From: Setomelanomma holmii
Taxonomy: Eukaryota > Ascomycota > Dothideomycetes > Pleosporales > Phaeosphaeriaceae
Length of the DNA: 64,000 nt
Direction of reading: 5' to 3'
Assembly (NCBI GenBank): GCA_010015745.1
Contig: ML978183.1
Span: forward strand, 244,034-308,033
Shown here: piece after piece, positions 1-13,524 of the stretch
Layout of the letters: every line of letters starts with the position of its first letter
Numbering within the stretch: position 1 is the stretch's first letter
Made by a program: the position numbers and the translations under genes
The notes under the pieces: model-generated
Database searches by the model: none
Told to the model about the DNA's origin: nothing
What the model saw: only the letters and a program-made list of their open reading frames with translations

Positions 1-3000
1 TCCGAATCGAGATCTCGGCTTCGCCTTGTTCCCACAGTACATTTGCGACTTCGTGCTGAGCTATAGCCTCAATGTCGAGGCCGACGGACTTGCATTCTGA
101 CACAATGTCGGATAGATAAGTTACGCTAGCGAGTGACTCTTGCAGAGCACCGTGTCTTCTGCAGATAGTGGATGATGACACGAGCGCTTCTACTTCAATG
201 TTCCGAATCGTAGCAGTTCTCGTGCGCAAAGAATTGACAAGAGTTGCATTCGAAGCCAGGACACTGAACAGGCTTTCGCGACAGGAAAGAACTTGTCGCA
301 CGTCGTTAAATCTGAGTCATTGTTAGTGGACTGATGTCAAGATTGCAACGTCGAGAACTTGCTCTCCAGATCGCATCCACTTCTCGCGCGCTTTCATGCG
401 ATCCCATGTATCGAGCAAATGCTCTGATCGCTCCGCCCTGATGACCTCGTCTGCCTCAGTCAGGGCGCCAAGGGTTCTCAGACGGGTTTTGACAGGAACA
501 GTGGAGTCATTACGACCCGAAAGGAAGCTCATCGTGGTAAGAAGCTGGCGCTCAAAATTGTCTTTTGCTTCCGTGGCGCTTTTGGCGAAGTGCAGCCCTT
601 GAAATGCTCGGAATAGTGCGCTCGATTCTGTGTGTATCGTGTCTGGTGCCTTGATGTCCCATTGCCCGAGCTTGCGAGCGGTGTGAAGTGTACTTTCCAC
701 AGCATCATCGCCCATATCTCGGAATTGGTTGTTGGAGAGCAAGGAATGGGTCACGCTATTCATGTTTAGCACGATGAGCGACTTGACAGTGCCACGGGTA
801 TCAGCCGGCTCGAACGCGTTGGATCGCCTCATTTCGCTGTCGAGGCGAGCACCTCGGAAAAGAAGACTCTTCACTCCGTCGCCTTCGTACTCGAGACGAT
901 CAAGCACAGAAAGCAAATTCGAGCCTTGCTCGACGCCGTAGAAAGAATCCGGCTCATCGAGGTTCTTGTAGATGGAAAGCTGGAGACTCAGTGGCAATTT
1001 GGGGGCTTCAACCAGAACAGAAGATCTTCGGGTGCTGCTCTTTACAATTGGCTGACCGGAAGACGTCTCTGCGAAAAGAAGGGCGCTTCTGTACATGCCG
1101 CATGTATTTGCGGCTTGTGATGCGCTAAGGTAATCGATCTCCAACCAGCGGTCTCGGTCCACGCGTGTGACTTCTTTGGGAACTGGTTGGCTGCGAAGGT
1201 AGAGTATGATGCGGATAAGGTTGCGGACGTACGGTGCGGTAGACGCGTCACAATTTCCGAACCACGACATTGTCGCTGCAGTCACACACGCTCGAACGTC
1301 TTGCTCGCCATCAAACTCATCTAGTAGCACGAGATGAGTTATGTACGGCAACAGTCTCTCCGCCATGTGTTCGATGCCATGGAGGAGATCTGAGAGTGCT
1401 CCTAGTATTGGATCATCGGAAGCAGCCCTGCAAAGCGAAATCGCAACATCTCGGATCCACGCAGGCACAGGTTTTTTGGTCGCTGAGATCGCTTCTTCGA
1501 GTCTCTCTGATGGCGCAAGGGATGAAGCCGGCACGGTTTCTGGGATACATAGTCCGAGCGCTTTCCCTATGGCGTCTGGTATCGTTCGGTGTAGCTCTGC
1601 GACGTAACGGGGATCCGCTTGTGTGAGACGCGAGATGATGCGCCTGACAGCATCCTCTGCCAGACTCACTTCGGCACGGTCATCGCTGTAGAAGAGCTCG
1701 ATGACCTCCATGACAATGGCTTCCCGAGAGGTTTTCCCCAGTATATCTCTGGACGATGAAGATGATTGTGTCCATGGCTGTGACTGAGTCGTGTTTCGCT
1801 TGACTTCTCCGAAAGCACTATAAGCACGCCCAAGAACCTTTGCAGCCCACAAGAGGTATCCATCGCCAACGCCATTCCTACGACAGGATTCCCAAACGAG
1901 CGGAGCGTACTCGGCAGCGTCCCTATCACCACCCAGAATATCGTCGCGAGCCATAGACGCAGGGTGGAAGTTCTGACACAACAAATTCAGCGCCACCTCT
2001 CGCGAAGTCTTGTTGAGTAGCTTGCGGCCAGATTTCACGTCATTGAGTATTTCCAGGAGCAATTTGCTCTCCTCGCTGCCACGTAAGGAGTTGCCTTCGT
2101 CTGTAACTTGTGATGCAGCTGTGGTGATGAGCTTGAAAGCTTTGATGGAAGATGATTGTTTGGTCGCGCTCATCGCTTCGGCATGGGCTTTGAGATAATC
2201 AGACAACCATCTGTGAAACCTGTTTGCTGCCGTCATGGTCGCTACATGTTGCGATTGCTGTGTCGTGCTATCCTGAGTAGACCCGAGGAATACCCGAAGC
2301 GATATGAGAATGGAGAGACCAATGCCCGTTAGGAAGGCAAGATGCTCCCTCAGATATCGGGATCCATGTTCAAATAGATACTGCATGATCCCAACTGTAT
2401 CTTCTGCACACTGAACGTCAGTAAGGAATGGTCGTAACGACTGGAGCGTCATCTGAAGTGGATAGCCTTCATGTGCCACCGTTCCCGCTAGAGAGACCAT
2501 GATCCGAATTTTGCGAATCATGGACCGCGCGTACAACGAGCCAAGCGCTGGATTAATGCGATCTAGCAAAGAGCGTAGCACGTATGTGTAAGTGCTTGGC
2601 GACCAAAAGTTAGCAGGATGGTCACCCGTTCGCCTGCATAAACGTTCTAATTGATCAGGAAGATAGAAGGCCGAAAATGCGGGCTCAGTGCCAATGCTCA
2701 GATCCTGAGACGAGTGACTGATCTCTGTGATGGCAGCTATGACTTGAGCAGCGGCGTCAAAAGCTGGCTTCTTCTCTAGGGCAAGCGGAAAGCGTTCCTC
2801 GTGGTCGATAGTTTGGAGGATATAGCCAACCACTTGTGGAAAGTGCTTTCGTATCGACTGGTAGTAGTTCTCACTTCCGACCAGTTCCTTCAACAAGTTG
2901 GAATTGTTCGGCTCAGCCTTATTCCTAGCGAAGCCGTTGCACGTGTCCCAAGCTATCGTATATGCAGCTGCTTTGCCCATGTTTGCGATAAGCAAACCTG

Positions 3001-6000
3001 CCACGGGCGTCTGCAACCGGCTTGCGAGGTACTCAACTTCTGTCTTCCGGCCACGCATCATAGCTTGACCAACCGCTTCGGGGGCAATGTCCCGCAAGAG
3101 TCCCGCCAGTGTGGAGTAACCAAAGGTCACGTACGGTATGTCCGCGAAGACACGGCCTCGATCCAGCCAGATGAACAGCACCTGAGAGGCAAAGAGTCGA
3201 AAGAGAGATCGCGAGTCTCCGAGTCCTCGGGCATTTGCCACATCGGATATGCATCGCTTGGCATGTTTCGCGGCACCTGCAACGGAACCTGCGGTGGCGA
3301 ATATGAAGTAAACGCACTGACGTAGCAGAGTGTGCCATCGCGATGCCAACTTGGAGAGGACGAGCAATCTTACCGCAATGCCTTCAATACCTTCATCGTC
3401 ACCGGGCAAGCTACTATCCACATCCTGCAGAATCTTTTTATGTTCTGATAATACAAAATCCTCGAACATTCTGGGTAGGCGCTCGGCGATGTGGTACTTC
3501 ACGGTCATCTCCCCACGCGCCAGGAGTTCGAACAGGCTCGTCCGCACCGATGGTACCTTGCGGTTTTGTCCAAAGTCCGGATGATGTTTCAGCAGACCGT
3601 GCAGGAAGACAGCGAGTATTTTTTGCAGATTGGCGGACCGCCTGACGCCACCTTTTTCCATCTCCTTGACATAGTAGGCGTACAAAGCTTCGATATTTTC
3701 GTACAAATCTTGCGCTTCTCGATCCGCAGCGTCTAGACCCCACATCGACGCGGTGCCAATGAGAAGTTCAACCAACATGCCATTAGCGACTTCAGAGGTA
3801 TTGTACTCGCGAGCTCGGGGGTCGATCAGAGCCTCACTGTACCGCTCAAGAAGGTTCAAGCAATCGGTACGTGACAATGGCAAGACGCTGTTCCACAACG
3901 CGCGAAGGATACGGCGTGATCGCAATAGATCGCTTTCATGGAGAGACACGAGGTAGTCTACAAATCTGGAAGGGATCTGATCATCCCCTGGCTCTCTAGC
4001 GTCACTGATTGACGCTATGAGTTCGAGGTATGTCGTACAGCATGCACGCAATGCAGAAGAATCACTTTCGGCTGGTAGATCGTGACGGGCAACATCTGGT
4101 TCAGCTCCGTTGGTAAGTGCCGTTGTCTGTGAATCCATGGCATCGTCGACATCCATGAAGTCATCGTCCTCTACATAGAAGGACTGTTTCATCTCTTTGC
4201 GGTTGCCCAGGGCTTTTGACAGATGTTTTGCCAGAATGTAGATGCCTACCCCCTTAAAGGGACGGGTGCTCAGATGGCGCAAAGACGCGAGGTCTGGGAG
4301 AATCTTGGCGCAAGTCTCGAGAACGGCGTCGACTTTGTACTGTTCCATCTGCGGTCTTGCAAAAGCTTCAGCAAAGGACTCGCTGAAGGCGTTCGTTGAC
4401 GACTCGATGCTGCTGACGCGACGATCTTCAGGATCTGCCAAGCTTGCTAAAGCTGGGGCGATAATGCAGAGATTTGTGATGATGCGCATCATGTCGGAAT
4501 TGATGCTATGGATGTTTGCGTCCACCGTATCTTTCCAGCGATGTCTTGCTTTCTCGATCTCAGACTGGCAGAAGTCCAGTACCCTGCTCTCAAGCGGCGT
4601 CGAATGGTGTTCGGAAATCAAGCCGGTGTACAAAGCATCCTCTTTCACTGTTTTTGCGCTGTGATCGTGCTCTGGGCCAAGCAAGAGTAGATACTGTGCA
4701 AGGTCTTGGTACTGTTTCGTCCGAGCCCTAGCTTGCGCTATGGAACCCAGAACTAGGAAAGGAGTAGGTTCCGGAGGACAATGTGATCTATCGAGACATG
4801 CGAGGAAGACTCGCAGTACATCACGCGCATCGCAATGATGTGCGTTCGATGAAGAATAGGTCCGCTCGTACCACATGCCTGGATGAATCAGAGAAATTTA
4901 TATATAGGACTTGCGGGTAACATACTTGGTGTCCATTTGGTGATCAGCCAGCTGAGGATTCGTTCCGAAGTGGAGTTGAAGTTTGTTGGGTTCTCTTGGA
5001 TGCGCTCCTGCAATATCGTGGTCAATAATGTTGAGCTTGTTTCCGTCAGCAACGCCGGTCCGCTCAGTTCTATTGACAGCAGCATCGATTGCACTGTGTC
5101 AGAGACGGCCGAAAAAGGTACGATTTTCAGGTTCAGCAGGACGCTCATTAGATGACATGCAGGCCGTGATAAGGATATCGATGTCGCTGTTCGAGCCGCG
5201 CTGAGCCAGGCGGACACCCAGTAGGGTCGCAGGCTAGGGTCTGTTGCGGACCGTTGAAAGGCAGCACTGCACGTGTTAGTTGGTGTTATTACAGTGATGC
5301 ATCAAACCTACCCAGACAGACCTAGCATCGCCCAACCTGAATGTACAGCATTTTCATCCGAAATGCACGATATGAGCCTCTCCAGCATTGACTGAAGGTC
5401 TTCCTGATCAACTGGACCTTCTTGGACCATGAACGCAACGACTTGTAATGCAGCACGTTTCGCATTTGAGCGGGGCTCCATGACGTGGCGAAGGTACTCT
5501 TGGAACATCTGCGTGAGCCGAGGGCGCTTACTAACGTTTTCCTCGCCGTCGCTGTGAATGTGCGTAGTCAGGCGGTTATGTTGGTCGAGCATGAAAGAAA
5601 ATCGCGCAATGGCTGATACTGTGGCCCAATGGCTTTCGGACCGGAGGTGTTGAGGATCCATGGAGAAGGCATAAGTGTTCAAAGGATGAGTATACTTGTC
5701 AGCTGGACCCACGTGTCGGAAGCAGAGATGGTCCTCCTCTAGGTATTGATGGGCAGTAGTTTCTTGTCTCTTCCGATACTCTCCGTACATGACTTCAAGC
5801 AGCGCTTCCAGGTCGAAAGCAACATTTTCGATGTTTGGATCAGTGAGGTAGCTGGAAATGTGCGCCTCAGTGTAGATGAGAGTAGTCAAGATCTCATCTC
5901 GAAGCACAAACTCAGACCACATAAATTTCATTTGAGGAAGAAGCTCCTGTACGATACGCTTGGTCAGCTGTAAAGACTGTAGTGAAGTCCGCATCAAGAT

Positions 6001-6870
6001 GGAGTTTATTGCAGCAAGAGCAGCAACAGCAGCGCTACTCCGCCCAGTCCGTCGCTGCAGAAATAGCACCAGGGCTGATACCACCTCACCAGCCTTGCCG
6101 AGCAGAGGCGCATTGGAAGCCTTGACAAGCGAACAGAGGCAGTGGACAAAATCCTCCGCAGAGTGGGAATACTCATCATTCACTGACTTCGTCCTGGCGA
6201 CTGGTGCACGAGGGCTGGCGCGTGAGGAGGTGAGATCTGTAGACTCAAATGGCGTCCGGGCGCGACTAGAGACGCTCGTACTCCAGCTGTTTTGAGGCTC
6301 AACCTCCGGCTCGGATCCAGCATAGAAGCCTGCGAGTGACTCGATGCAAAAGTCTACGGCAGCGTCCCAGCAATCCTTGGAGAGTCGTTCAACATGTGGC
6401 TGGTACTCGAGTAGGGACCGCAGTGTCTTGGGCAAATCTTCGAGCAATGGCTTTAGCAGCGCTCCGTCGACTCCAGGCAGCACCTCGATGATTGTGTCTA
6501 TGATGATCTCCACGGTGGAGCTCTTGATGGTTCGCACTCCCGTTGCGATGACATGGCGAAGTGCTGAGGCCGAGAGAGGAAGGAGCGCGGCAGCCTTTGG
6601 GGTCCTGGACTTGCTGCGCAGAAATGAAGAGCGCTCGTCCCGCAGACACTGGAAGAGGGCGTCGCACAGCGCCAGGTAGGCCTTGTTGCCCAGAGCCTCG
6701 AGACTGGGCTTGCCGCGGTTGTGCTTGAGGATGTGGACAAGGTCTTTCAGACCAGTGACACGGTCAGTTTGGCGCGAAGACTGAATGAGCACTGCGATGT
6801 GTCAGCAGTCGACCAAACTATCAGAGGTACCGTATTTACGCTTCGCGTCCTGAATGTTGGTCGCCCCCAT
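1..6870 (-). CDS. TEL1: TEL1, ATM-family checkpoint/telomere kinase (3' part, with the kinase domain, outside the window)
   Basis: Tel1/ATM is a very large PI3-kinase-like protein kinase acting in double-strand-break signalling and telomere length control in the nucleus. I read five exons on the minus strand: 6870-6831, 6791-5312, 5266-4926, 4878-363 and 311 to beyond base 1. All joins keep frame and give about 2,229 residues of HEAT-repeat N-terminus and early FAT domain; the kinase domain lies to the left of the window. The N-terminus has the family's TAN motif: IQSSRQTDRVTGL fits [LVI]xxx[RK]xx[DE]Rxxx[LVI]. The start at 6870 opens a 13-codon exon whose splice completes that motif. The segments TSERILSWLITKW (exon 3) and LSCRESLFSVL (exon 5) are also as I know them from fungal Tel1. 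The last intron seen (312-362) appears to use a GC donor. No internal stops. It diverges from NUP192. Identity is quite sure; exact joins are inferred. Confidence 0.9.
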
Positions 6871-7222
6871 GCTGGCCGCTCACTGTACCGCGCCGTCTGC
6901 AGATAGGTGCGGTGGAGTGCATTGCCAGTCGAGTGGAGCAATCGCGGTATTCTATGGGCGAAACATGCTCCAGCAGGCAGGCGACCTCTAGGTTACTGCG
7001 CGCAATTTCTTGGTGCTGCCGTGACTGCGGAGGTCTGCGCGGAGGTGAGATGGAACATTTGAAGCTTGGGCCACCAGTCAGGAACAGGCGCAAGTCGCGT
7101 CGCCAAAGTCAAGCTCGGAAACTATCAAAGAAAACAGCGCGCAAACACGGCCGCGCGCGCTTGCTCTCCCACCACGCCATTGCTCCCACGCATAATGCGC
7201 AGCCCGGCTACACGACATTTCT
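6871..7222. promoter_or_regulatory. Divergent intergenic region TEL1 / NUP192
   Basis: These 352 bp separate the inferred TEL1 start codon (minus) from the NUP192 start codon (plus), so they must hold both promoters. The stretch just before NUP192 is GC-rich with runs of alternating GC (about 7138-7160). I see no clear TATA box and no open reading frame worth calling. Confidence 0.5.
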
Positions 7223-10200
7223 ATGGCTGAAGAAGACAGCCTTGCCGCCCTCCAGGGCCTGCACCGCGACCTCTGCGCCCACATCGACCTGCAGCTGCCG
7301 GTGCTCGAGCGCCTCATTCAGAATCTGGAGGCGCATCTGGAGGACTTCAAGGCGCTGTTAGACAAGAAGCCAAAGAGCGATGCCAGCAGACAGACGCTGA
7401 GCGCAGGTATGGCTGCTTTGGGTACATGGAGAAGGCGTACTGACTGCGCCAGGCAAGATCAAGATTGGTGAAGACGAATATGAGGTCAACGATGACTTCA
7501 AGCAGCAGACATTCGAGCTGTCAGAAGCCCTTAACCTGGACGAACTGGACGCCGCTGCTCTCTTCCTTGGCGCTGAAAGCGAGGCCCAGGAGCTCGACCG
7601 ATCGCAGCTGCAGACGGCAGTGATACGCTTCCACCGGCGCCGCGAGTATATCCTCCTATGTTTGCGCATACTGATGCGCACGGCACTCGATGGCGGAGAA
7701 GACCAAGAGGCAATGCGCGTGGATGCGCTGCAGCTGGCTGTGCAGTACATTGTAGGCGTTAACGAGACATCGAACCTGTCGAATGCATACGGCTTCTGGA
7801 TGAAATGTCTGACTACCATGGATTCGATAGAGCGGTGGCTGCAGATGATTGCTGAGCGCGTACAGAGCACGCAGGTAGTGGGACAAGTGCCTCTGCCTGG
7901 CTTTGTCGAGATCATGACTTTCCAGCGACAGAGTCTGACACGGCAGCACGAGAATCTGGCTGCTATATGTACGCACATGATCAAGGCAGGATACGTCAAC
8001 CTCGATAACTACCATGCGCTCCTCGCGCGCGGGAAGACGCTCGACAAGCACGATCTCATCACTATCCATTATGTCCCCATGCTGCTCCGTCTCACATCCT
8101 GGGCAGCCGCCGAATCTAACATTGTCCTGAGAGACGCACGGAAGCTGCACGATACGCTGATGGCAGGGCGAGAGAGCGATAACTGGGCATTGAGAAACCT
8201 ACACGCGGCCGTCTTGACTTGGTGGCTTGCCGAGTACAGCGGCCGATATGTCGACCCTAATACGCAAGATCCGGCCATGCAGAATATCAACTTCGAGGCA
8301 GAGGCCACTGCACGATCAGACGCCTTCCTTCGGGCTCTCAATGACGGGGCCTTTCATTTCATGCTCTCTTTCAGTCAGGACGTGCGGCCAACACGCTGGT
8401 ACGACGCTCAAAAGACAAGCATGTTGTCAACGCTCTTGCAAGATACCGCCGTCCTGAGCGCCGAATCACCGCAGCCGGAGGACTTCTTCAAGGTCTTGAT
8501 CATGGAGCAACTTCAAACATTTGTAGACTCGTTCATCACCAACATGCCCGACACTCTGCGCCGACTGAAAGTAGAAGAGGACGACCAACGCCGACGATTG
8601 CAGCTGCATTTCCAAAGATCGACTGGGGAATACCCGATGCATCTAGAAAGATTCATGGTCATTGTGGCCTACGCCTTTGATGGATCACCCGACGCGGCAG
8701 GGGACTTCTGGTCGGACAAAGAGAGCAACCTATACGGCTTTCTGCAGTGGGCAGCGAAACGACAACCAACCCCTCGGATAGCCATGTTCTGCGAGATGCT
8801 ACGGGCCATTTCCACAGGGGAGGCCAATGCAGACTCGGCGCATAGGTTTTTGATGGAAGAAGGCTCCTCCGCATCAGGCAAAATTCGACGAACAAGTTCA
8901 CTCAGCTATACTCACATCTTGAACGAGCTTGTCGAATTTGTCACCGACATCCATGAGCCGAAGAAGACCATACAGGGTGGAGCGTATGCCCCTTCGCAAA
9001 ATCCCGTGGACCAGATCGTGGAGCCAGAGAGTGCAACCATGCTGGAAAGCTACCTTCGCTTATTGGCGCATGTGTGCAGACAGAGCGCGACAGCCCGCAA
9101 CTGGGTCCTCGACGCAAAGGAGTATGATTTGGCCCACATTTGCTTTGGCCTCTGCACAGACAAGGTTGAAAGTGGGCTGCGGGCGGCCGCCTACGATGCT
9201 CTATCGGCCCTCCTTGTTGGCAAAGACGTCATGCGCGCCAGTGCAATGTGGAACATGTTAGACCACTGGACTGTTACCGGCTTCTACGCAAGTTCAAAGC
9301 CAAGTACCGCAATGGCTGCTATGCCACGAGACGAGTTTTGGAGCACTCTGGCACACGGATATGACGAGTCGGTTGCATTCGTTCGTTATCTCCACGCTCT
9401 TGTAGAACCGTATCCGGAGAACGAAGGGCTGAACGACAATCTGCCTTTCCCAGAGGGCCTTGGTTCATCGAGGCGAATGCCGGGCATCGAGGGCTATGTC
9501 GACTTTGTCATGCAGCAAGTGTTTGCGGAGCGCTCACAGGACGTGCTTGACCCGTTGCAGTGTAACGTCATGAGGTGGACGTGTTTGAGCTTCATGGTGA
9601 CTTGTCTCTCGACCTTCAACGAGAATCTTGTTGTCTTTGCAAACAAATCCAGCATACCTGTCGATTCTGTCATGGACACTTCATCACTAGCCACTTACGT
9701 CGCGCTGCATCCATTCACACGAGTGATGGAATGGCTTTTCAACGACAAGGTTCTCAAAGCGCTCTTCGCTGCGGCCCATCACGATGTTTCCGAGGTCGAT
9801 TCTGCCCCCTCGGACTCGCCTCTGGTGCAATCGCTGATGCTAAGCATCGAGGTCATGGACATGGTAATGAAGTTGCAGGCTACCTACCTCGATATTGTCA
9901 GACCTGTGCTCAAGGAGCATCCCTCGTCGCAACACTCGCCGGTCTCGAATTTGTCACTTGCTTCGTTCGAGGATGCCGTGCTCAACAACTTGCAAGTCAT
10001 CGTCGATCTTGGGCTGTACTGTGGGACAGGGCACGAAGCACTGACGATCGCTTCACTTCAACTGCTCGAAAAGATGGCTTCGTCCCGAAAGCTAGCAATT
10101 TCTCCAGCAGGCTTTGGCCAGCGATCTGGTAGGAGTAAAATTGTTGGCATTCTCGAGAAGGACAATGAGGCAGAGCGCATCGGCCGATCGTTGTCGGGCT

Positions 10201-12347
10201 TGATGAGATTTACGCCGGAAGAGCTCGAGGCAGGTCCGGTAGCCACAGGATATGTCGTCAAGGTACGAGTGCTTGACTTTCTCAACAGCTGTCTCGCCGC
10301 TGTATCATCGCGGCCTACCATTGCTCATATTCTCCTTGGCTTTTCCTGCGGCAGTAACACTGTCCACATCGCCGAGGATAGTCTGTGGTCTAATGGACAA
10401 TCACTATTTCATGCTATACTTCTGTTGGGAGTCGAGTACCCCGATAACGATGGTGAACAATTTCTAGCTTGGAGATCCACGCTCAAGACGCGATGTTGGG
10501 ACGTGCTCCAAAAATTATGGCGTTCACCACTGACCAGTGCCGTGGTCATGTCAGAATTGCGCGAAAATGAGCTTCTGTTCATCGAGGCGCCCCAACTGGT
10601 ACCCATCAATCTCGACGTTCCCTGGGATGGCCTGTCCCTAGCTCAAGGAATGGACATCACCACAGGTGACTACTCCGCCTTCTTCGCAGGCGATCCAGCT
10701 TTGGCTCTTCAGAACTTTCTACAGCGACGTGCCGCTTTCCTGGACTACGAATCACGGGAGCTCCGCCTCGCAGTCAAAGAGAACATGCCTACGATGAGAT
10801 CGAGGATTCAGTCTTTGCTCCTTGGCACCACAATCCGACCGGGAGAGGACCCCACACCGAATCCAAACATATTCGATCTTTTCGACTTCATCGAGTTTGT
10901 TTACCCTGAGCGCTTTGTGCCGGACCAACACCACTTCTTCGAAGGCGTCAACCTCAGCTCTTGTCAAGAAGAGAAGGATGGCGTCCTCCTTTACTCTTTA
11001 CCATTGATTGAACAGGTCATCCGACTGAAGTTGAAATTCATGCAAAAGCAAGGAACAATGGCACCACCAACCGCCCCTGCTGACCAACGGGCACTGGCTG
11101 AAGCTCAACTAGTCTCAGAAGCCGAACTCTTGCTGGCCGTCTTCGCCGATTGGAATCGAAGAACACTCTTGCTCCGCTATCACCGAGACATTCTCCACTC
11201 GTGGGTCCAGCTACTCATGGTCGCAGTACACAGCTGCGACTTCGACGAAGCGGCACGATCATCCTTCATCCTACAAACCATTCAGGCTATCCTACCCAAG
11301 CTGGAGCAGTCCTACAATGCTGACATTTTCACCGCCTTGCAGCTTGGCGGCCTGGCCGAGAGTCTTGTACAGAAAGTGGATCTTGAGTCAACATCGTTCG
11401 ACAAGACTGGAGACTTCGCGAATGATCGTCTATCACAGCTCTTCCGTGCTGCGCTTGCGGGCATCTATTGTCCGGTGTCAACTCCAGAGCTCCGAGAGTA
11501 CTGCTATCAGATCTGTTTCCGGTACATTTACGGCACTTTCAACAAGACATCCACAGGTACGCTTCTTGGACGCCACACTCTCGATGCCATCAAGAACTGC
11601 GGCACGCACCTAGTGGAAACCGTCTGCGACGACGCATACAGCGGCCAAGGAACATGCAAAGTGTCCGCTCTTCTTCTGCTGAACGCCATGGTCGCAGTAG
11701 CTACCCGTCAACAGTCGAAATACGTCCTCGAGACCTTCGTCGCGCTCAACTTCATCGGCGTGCTCGTCGACAGTTTAAAGCACATCCCCGAAGAGCTTCG
11801 CGCCGCATCAGCACCGCAAGTCCCAGCCCTACTCTCGTACTACGACGCCGTCCTCGCGCTGCTCCTTCGGATATCTCAAAGTCGTTTGGGCGCAGCGTAC
11901 GTGCTCAATGTAGGGCTCTTCCTCTCCATCCGCGACTCACAAATCTTCTCCGTCGACCCAGACATTGGCCTCGAGTTTGACGATCCGAAAGCGCTGAAGA
12001 AGTACTACGAGCTCATGCTTTCGGTACTCCGCGTCATCAATGCAGCAGTCATCGCACGCGGACGACAAAATGACCAGACTGTCTTCCAGGCCCGAGAATT
12101 TGTAAAGGAGAATAGGCATAGCATGGTCTCAATCTTCAAGAGGAGTGTGAATGTTGGTGCTGGTCAGCATGTAGATGCGCAGCAGGATCTGGTTGACCTG
12201 GTTGATTGTTGGACGGTGTTGGTGGATGTTACGGGGTTTTTGCAGGTATGTTACATTGAGTGCGGCTTTGTGACGCGTGGACTAATGCGTGTGCAGTATG
12301 AAGACCAGTCGAGTCTGAAAAAGGCAAGGTCGAATATGTTTTCGTAA
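7223..12347 (+). CDS. NUP192: NUP192, inner-ring nucleoporin (Nup205 family)
   Basis: Nup192 is a large alpha-helical scaffold nucleoporin of the inner ring of the nuclear pore complex, the counterpart of human NUP205. Exons are 7223-7406, 7453-12245 and 12297-12347, giving 1,675 residues, the usual size. The N-terminal segment LNLDELDAAALFL followed by a long helical repeat protein without internal breaks is typical of the Nup192/Nup205 family. Intron 1 (46 nt) has GTATGG..TACTGAC..CAG. Intron 2 (12246-12296) has GTATGT, an ACTAAT branch site and GCAG. It is exactly 51 nt with no in-frame stop, so retaining it would only add 17 residues near the C-terminus. The gene diverges from TEL1 and converges on MRP17. 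Identity rests on family recognition, without alignment. Confidence 0.9.
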
Positions 12348-12886
12348 GCTTTGAATTATGGTTGTGGGTGGCTGGGCGTAAAGGTGGGAGAGTAGATGAG
12401 TGGGAGGTCGGGAGTGTGGAAAAGCAGGATTCTAGCGTCGGCAAGCATTGGTCGAGCGTCCTTTGAGACAGATAGCATAGCACTCGAAAATCAAGATGTC
12501 AACGGATCCCGCATGTCCTCGACGCTTGCCACGGTGGCAAACTTGTGCCGCATGAGATATCATGTTCAACTTCAAGCAGCTATCATGTCGTCTTCCGCCC
12601 TGACATGACACCTGAGAGCATCCAGCCCTGCTGATCAAGTATTTCCCTGCGCATTTAATTATTCGGCATCTCGCCTCCTCGCAATTTTCCAATACAACCA
12701 TTGAAGAAATGCTGTAAAGCTTGTGTGCATCATAATCCTACATCATACAGACCCCGCGGGTCGATGTACCCTTAACGCCAGCACAATGCAAACCCCCCTT
12801 TCTCTCCTCGACACGATATGAAGTCGCGCATATGCCAGTCATGTCAAATATCATACAGTATCCTCCACTAGCCCTCTCACACTCTC
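12348..12886. other. Convergent intergenic region, no gene seen
   Basis: These 539 bp lie between the 3' ends of NUP192 (plus) and MRP17 (minus) and presumably hold both 3' UTRs. Only short, compositionally random frames are present. I see no RNA gene. Confidence 0.5.
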
Positions 12887-13332
12887 TCATCGGAATTTGG
12901 CACTGCCCCCCACATCCTTTACATCCTCGAACTTCTCCCCCATCTTCACCACACTATACCGAATCAACCTCGGATCTAAACTCATCGTGCGCCTGAGCGC
13001 ATGCTGCGCCTTCGCACTGGCATCAAAGCGCATGATGAAATGGTGTCCGTAGTGGTGTGTTGATTGTAGTTTCTTGGCTGGCTTGGGGAGCAGGAAGGTG
13101 CCCCAGTTCGAGTAACCCCGGACGACGCCGTGCTGGGAGAGGATGATTGTGCCCGCGGTTTTTGCGATTCTGTGGGGAGAGTTAGGGTGCGCGTGAGGAA
13201 GGGTTGGGGTGGGTGAGGTACTCTTTGACTTCGGAGAGGCGGCCGGGGCGGACCTGGTGATGTTAGCATTTGTACGGGTAGGTAAGCGTATTATGCTGGT
13301 ATACATACCACGCCTATCATCTCGTACAGCAT
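12887..13332 (-). CDS. MRP17: MRP17, mitochondrial small-subunit ribosomal protein bS6m
   Basis: This protein belongs to the bS6 family of the mitochondrial ribosome small subunit. Three exons on the minus strand, 13332-13309, 13253-13222 and 13169-12887, join in frame to 112 residues, right for the family. It starts MLYEMIGVVRPGRLSEVKE, with the S6-type opening beta strand (residues 1-8). It continues with a strand-helix core in which HFIMRFDASAKAQHALRR and the following DPRLIRYSVVK match S6 proteins (inhibition-type loop, then the last strand). Introns are 55 nt (GTATGT..CACCAG) and 52 nt (GTACCT..CCACAG). A longer continuous frame on the same strand reads through both introns, and its upstream part is not credible. 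It shares a short divergent promoter with GCV3, so two mitochondrial proteins may be co-regulated (inference). Confidence 0.9.
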
Positions 13333-13524
13333 CGTGAAGTTGCTGAATGAGGTTTGGTTGTCGCAACCGGACGTGCGATGTCTCTCCGCCGCGAAAACGT
13401 GCAGTTTTCGGGCAAGACTCGCGACGTGGTTGGTTCCTGCGCGGGTAGCCGGTGTCTTGGCGAACATCATATCTCGCGCGAGCTTCCCGCACCAATTCGA
13501 ACTTGCGAAACTGACACACATTCA
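13333..13524. promoter_or_regulatory. Bidirectional promoter of MRP17 and GCV3
   Basis: Only 192 bp separate the MRP17 start (minus) from the GCV3 start (plus). Both products are mitochondrial, which makes shared control from this segment plausible. No TATA box is obvious. The segment contains several CG-rich blocks but I cannot assign a factor to them. Confidence 0.6.
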
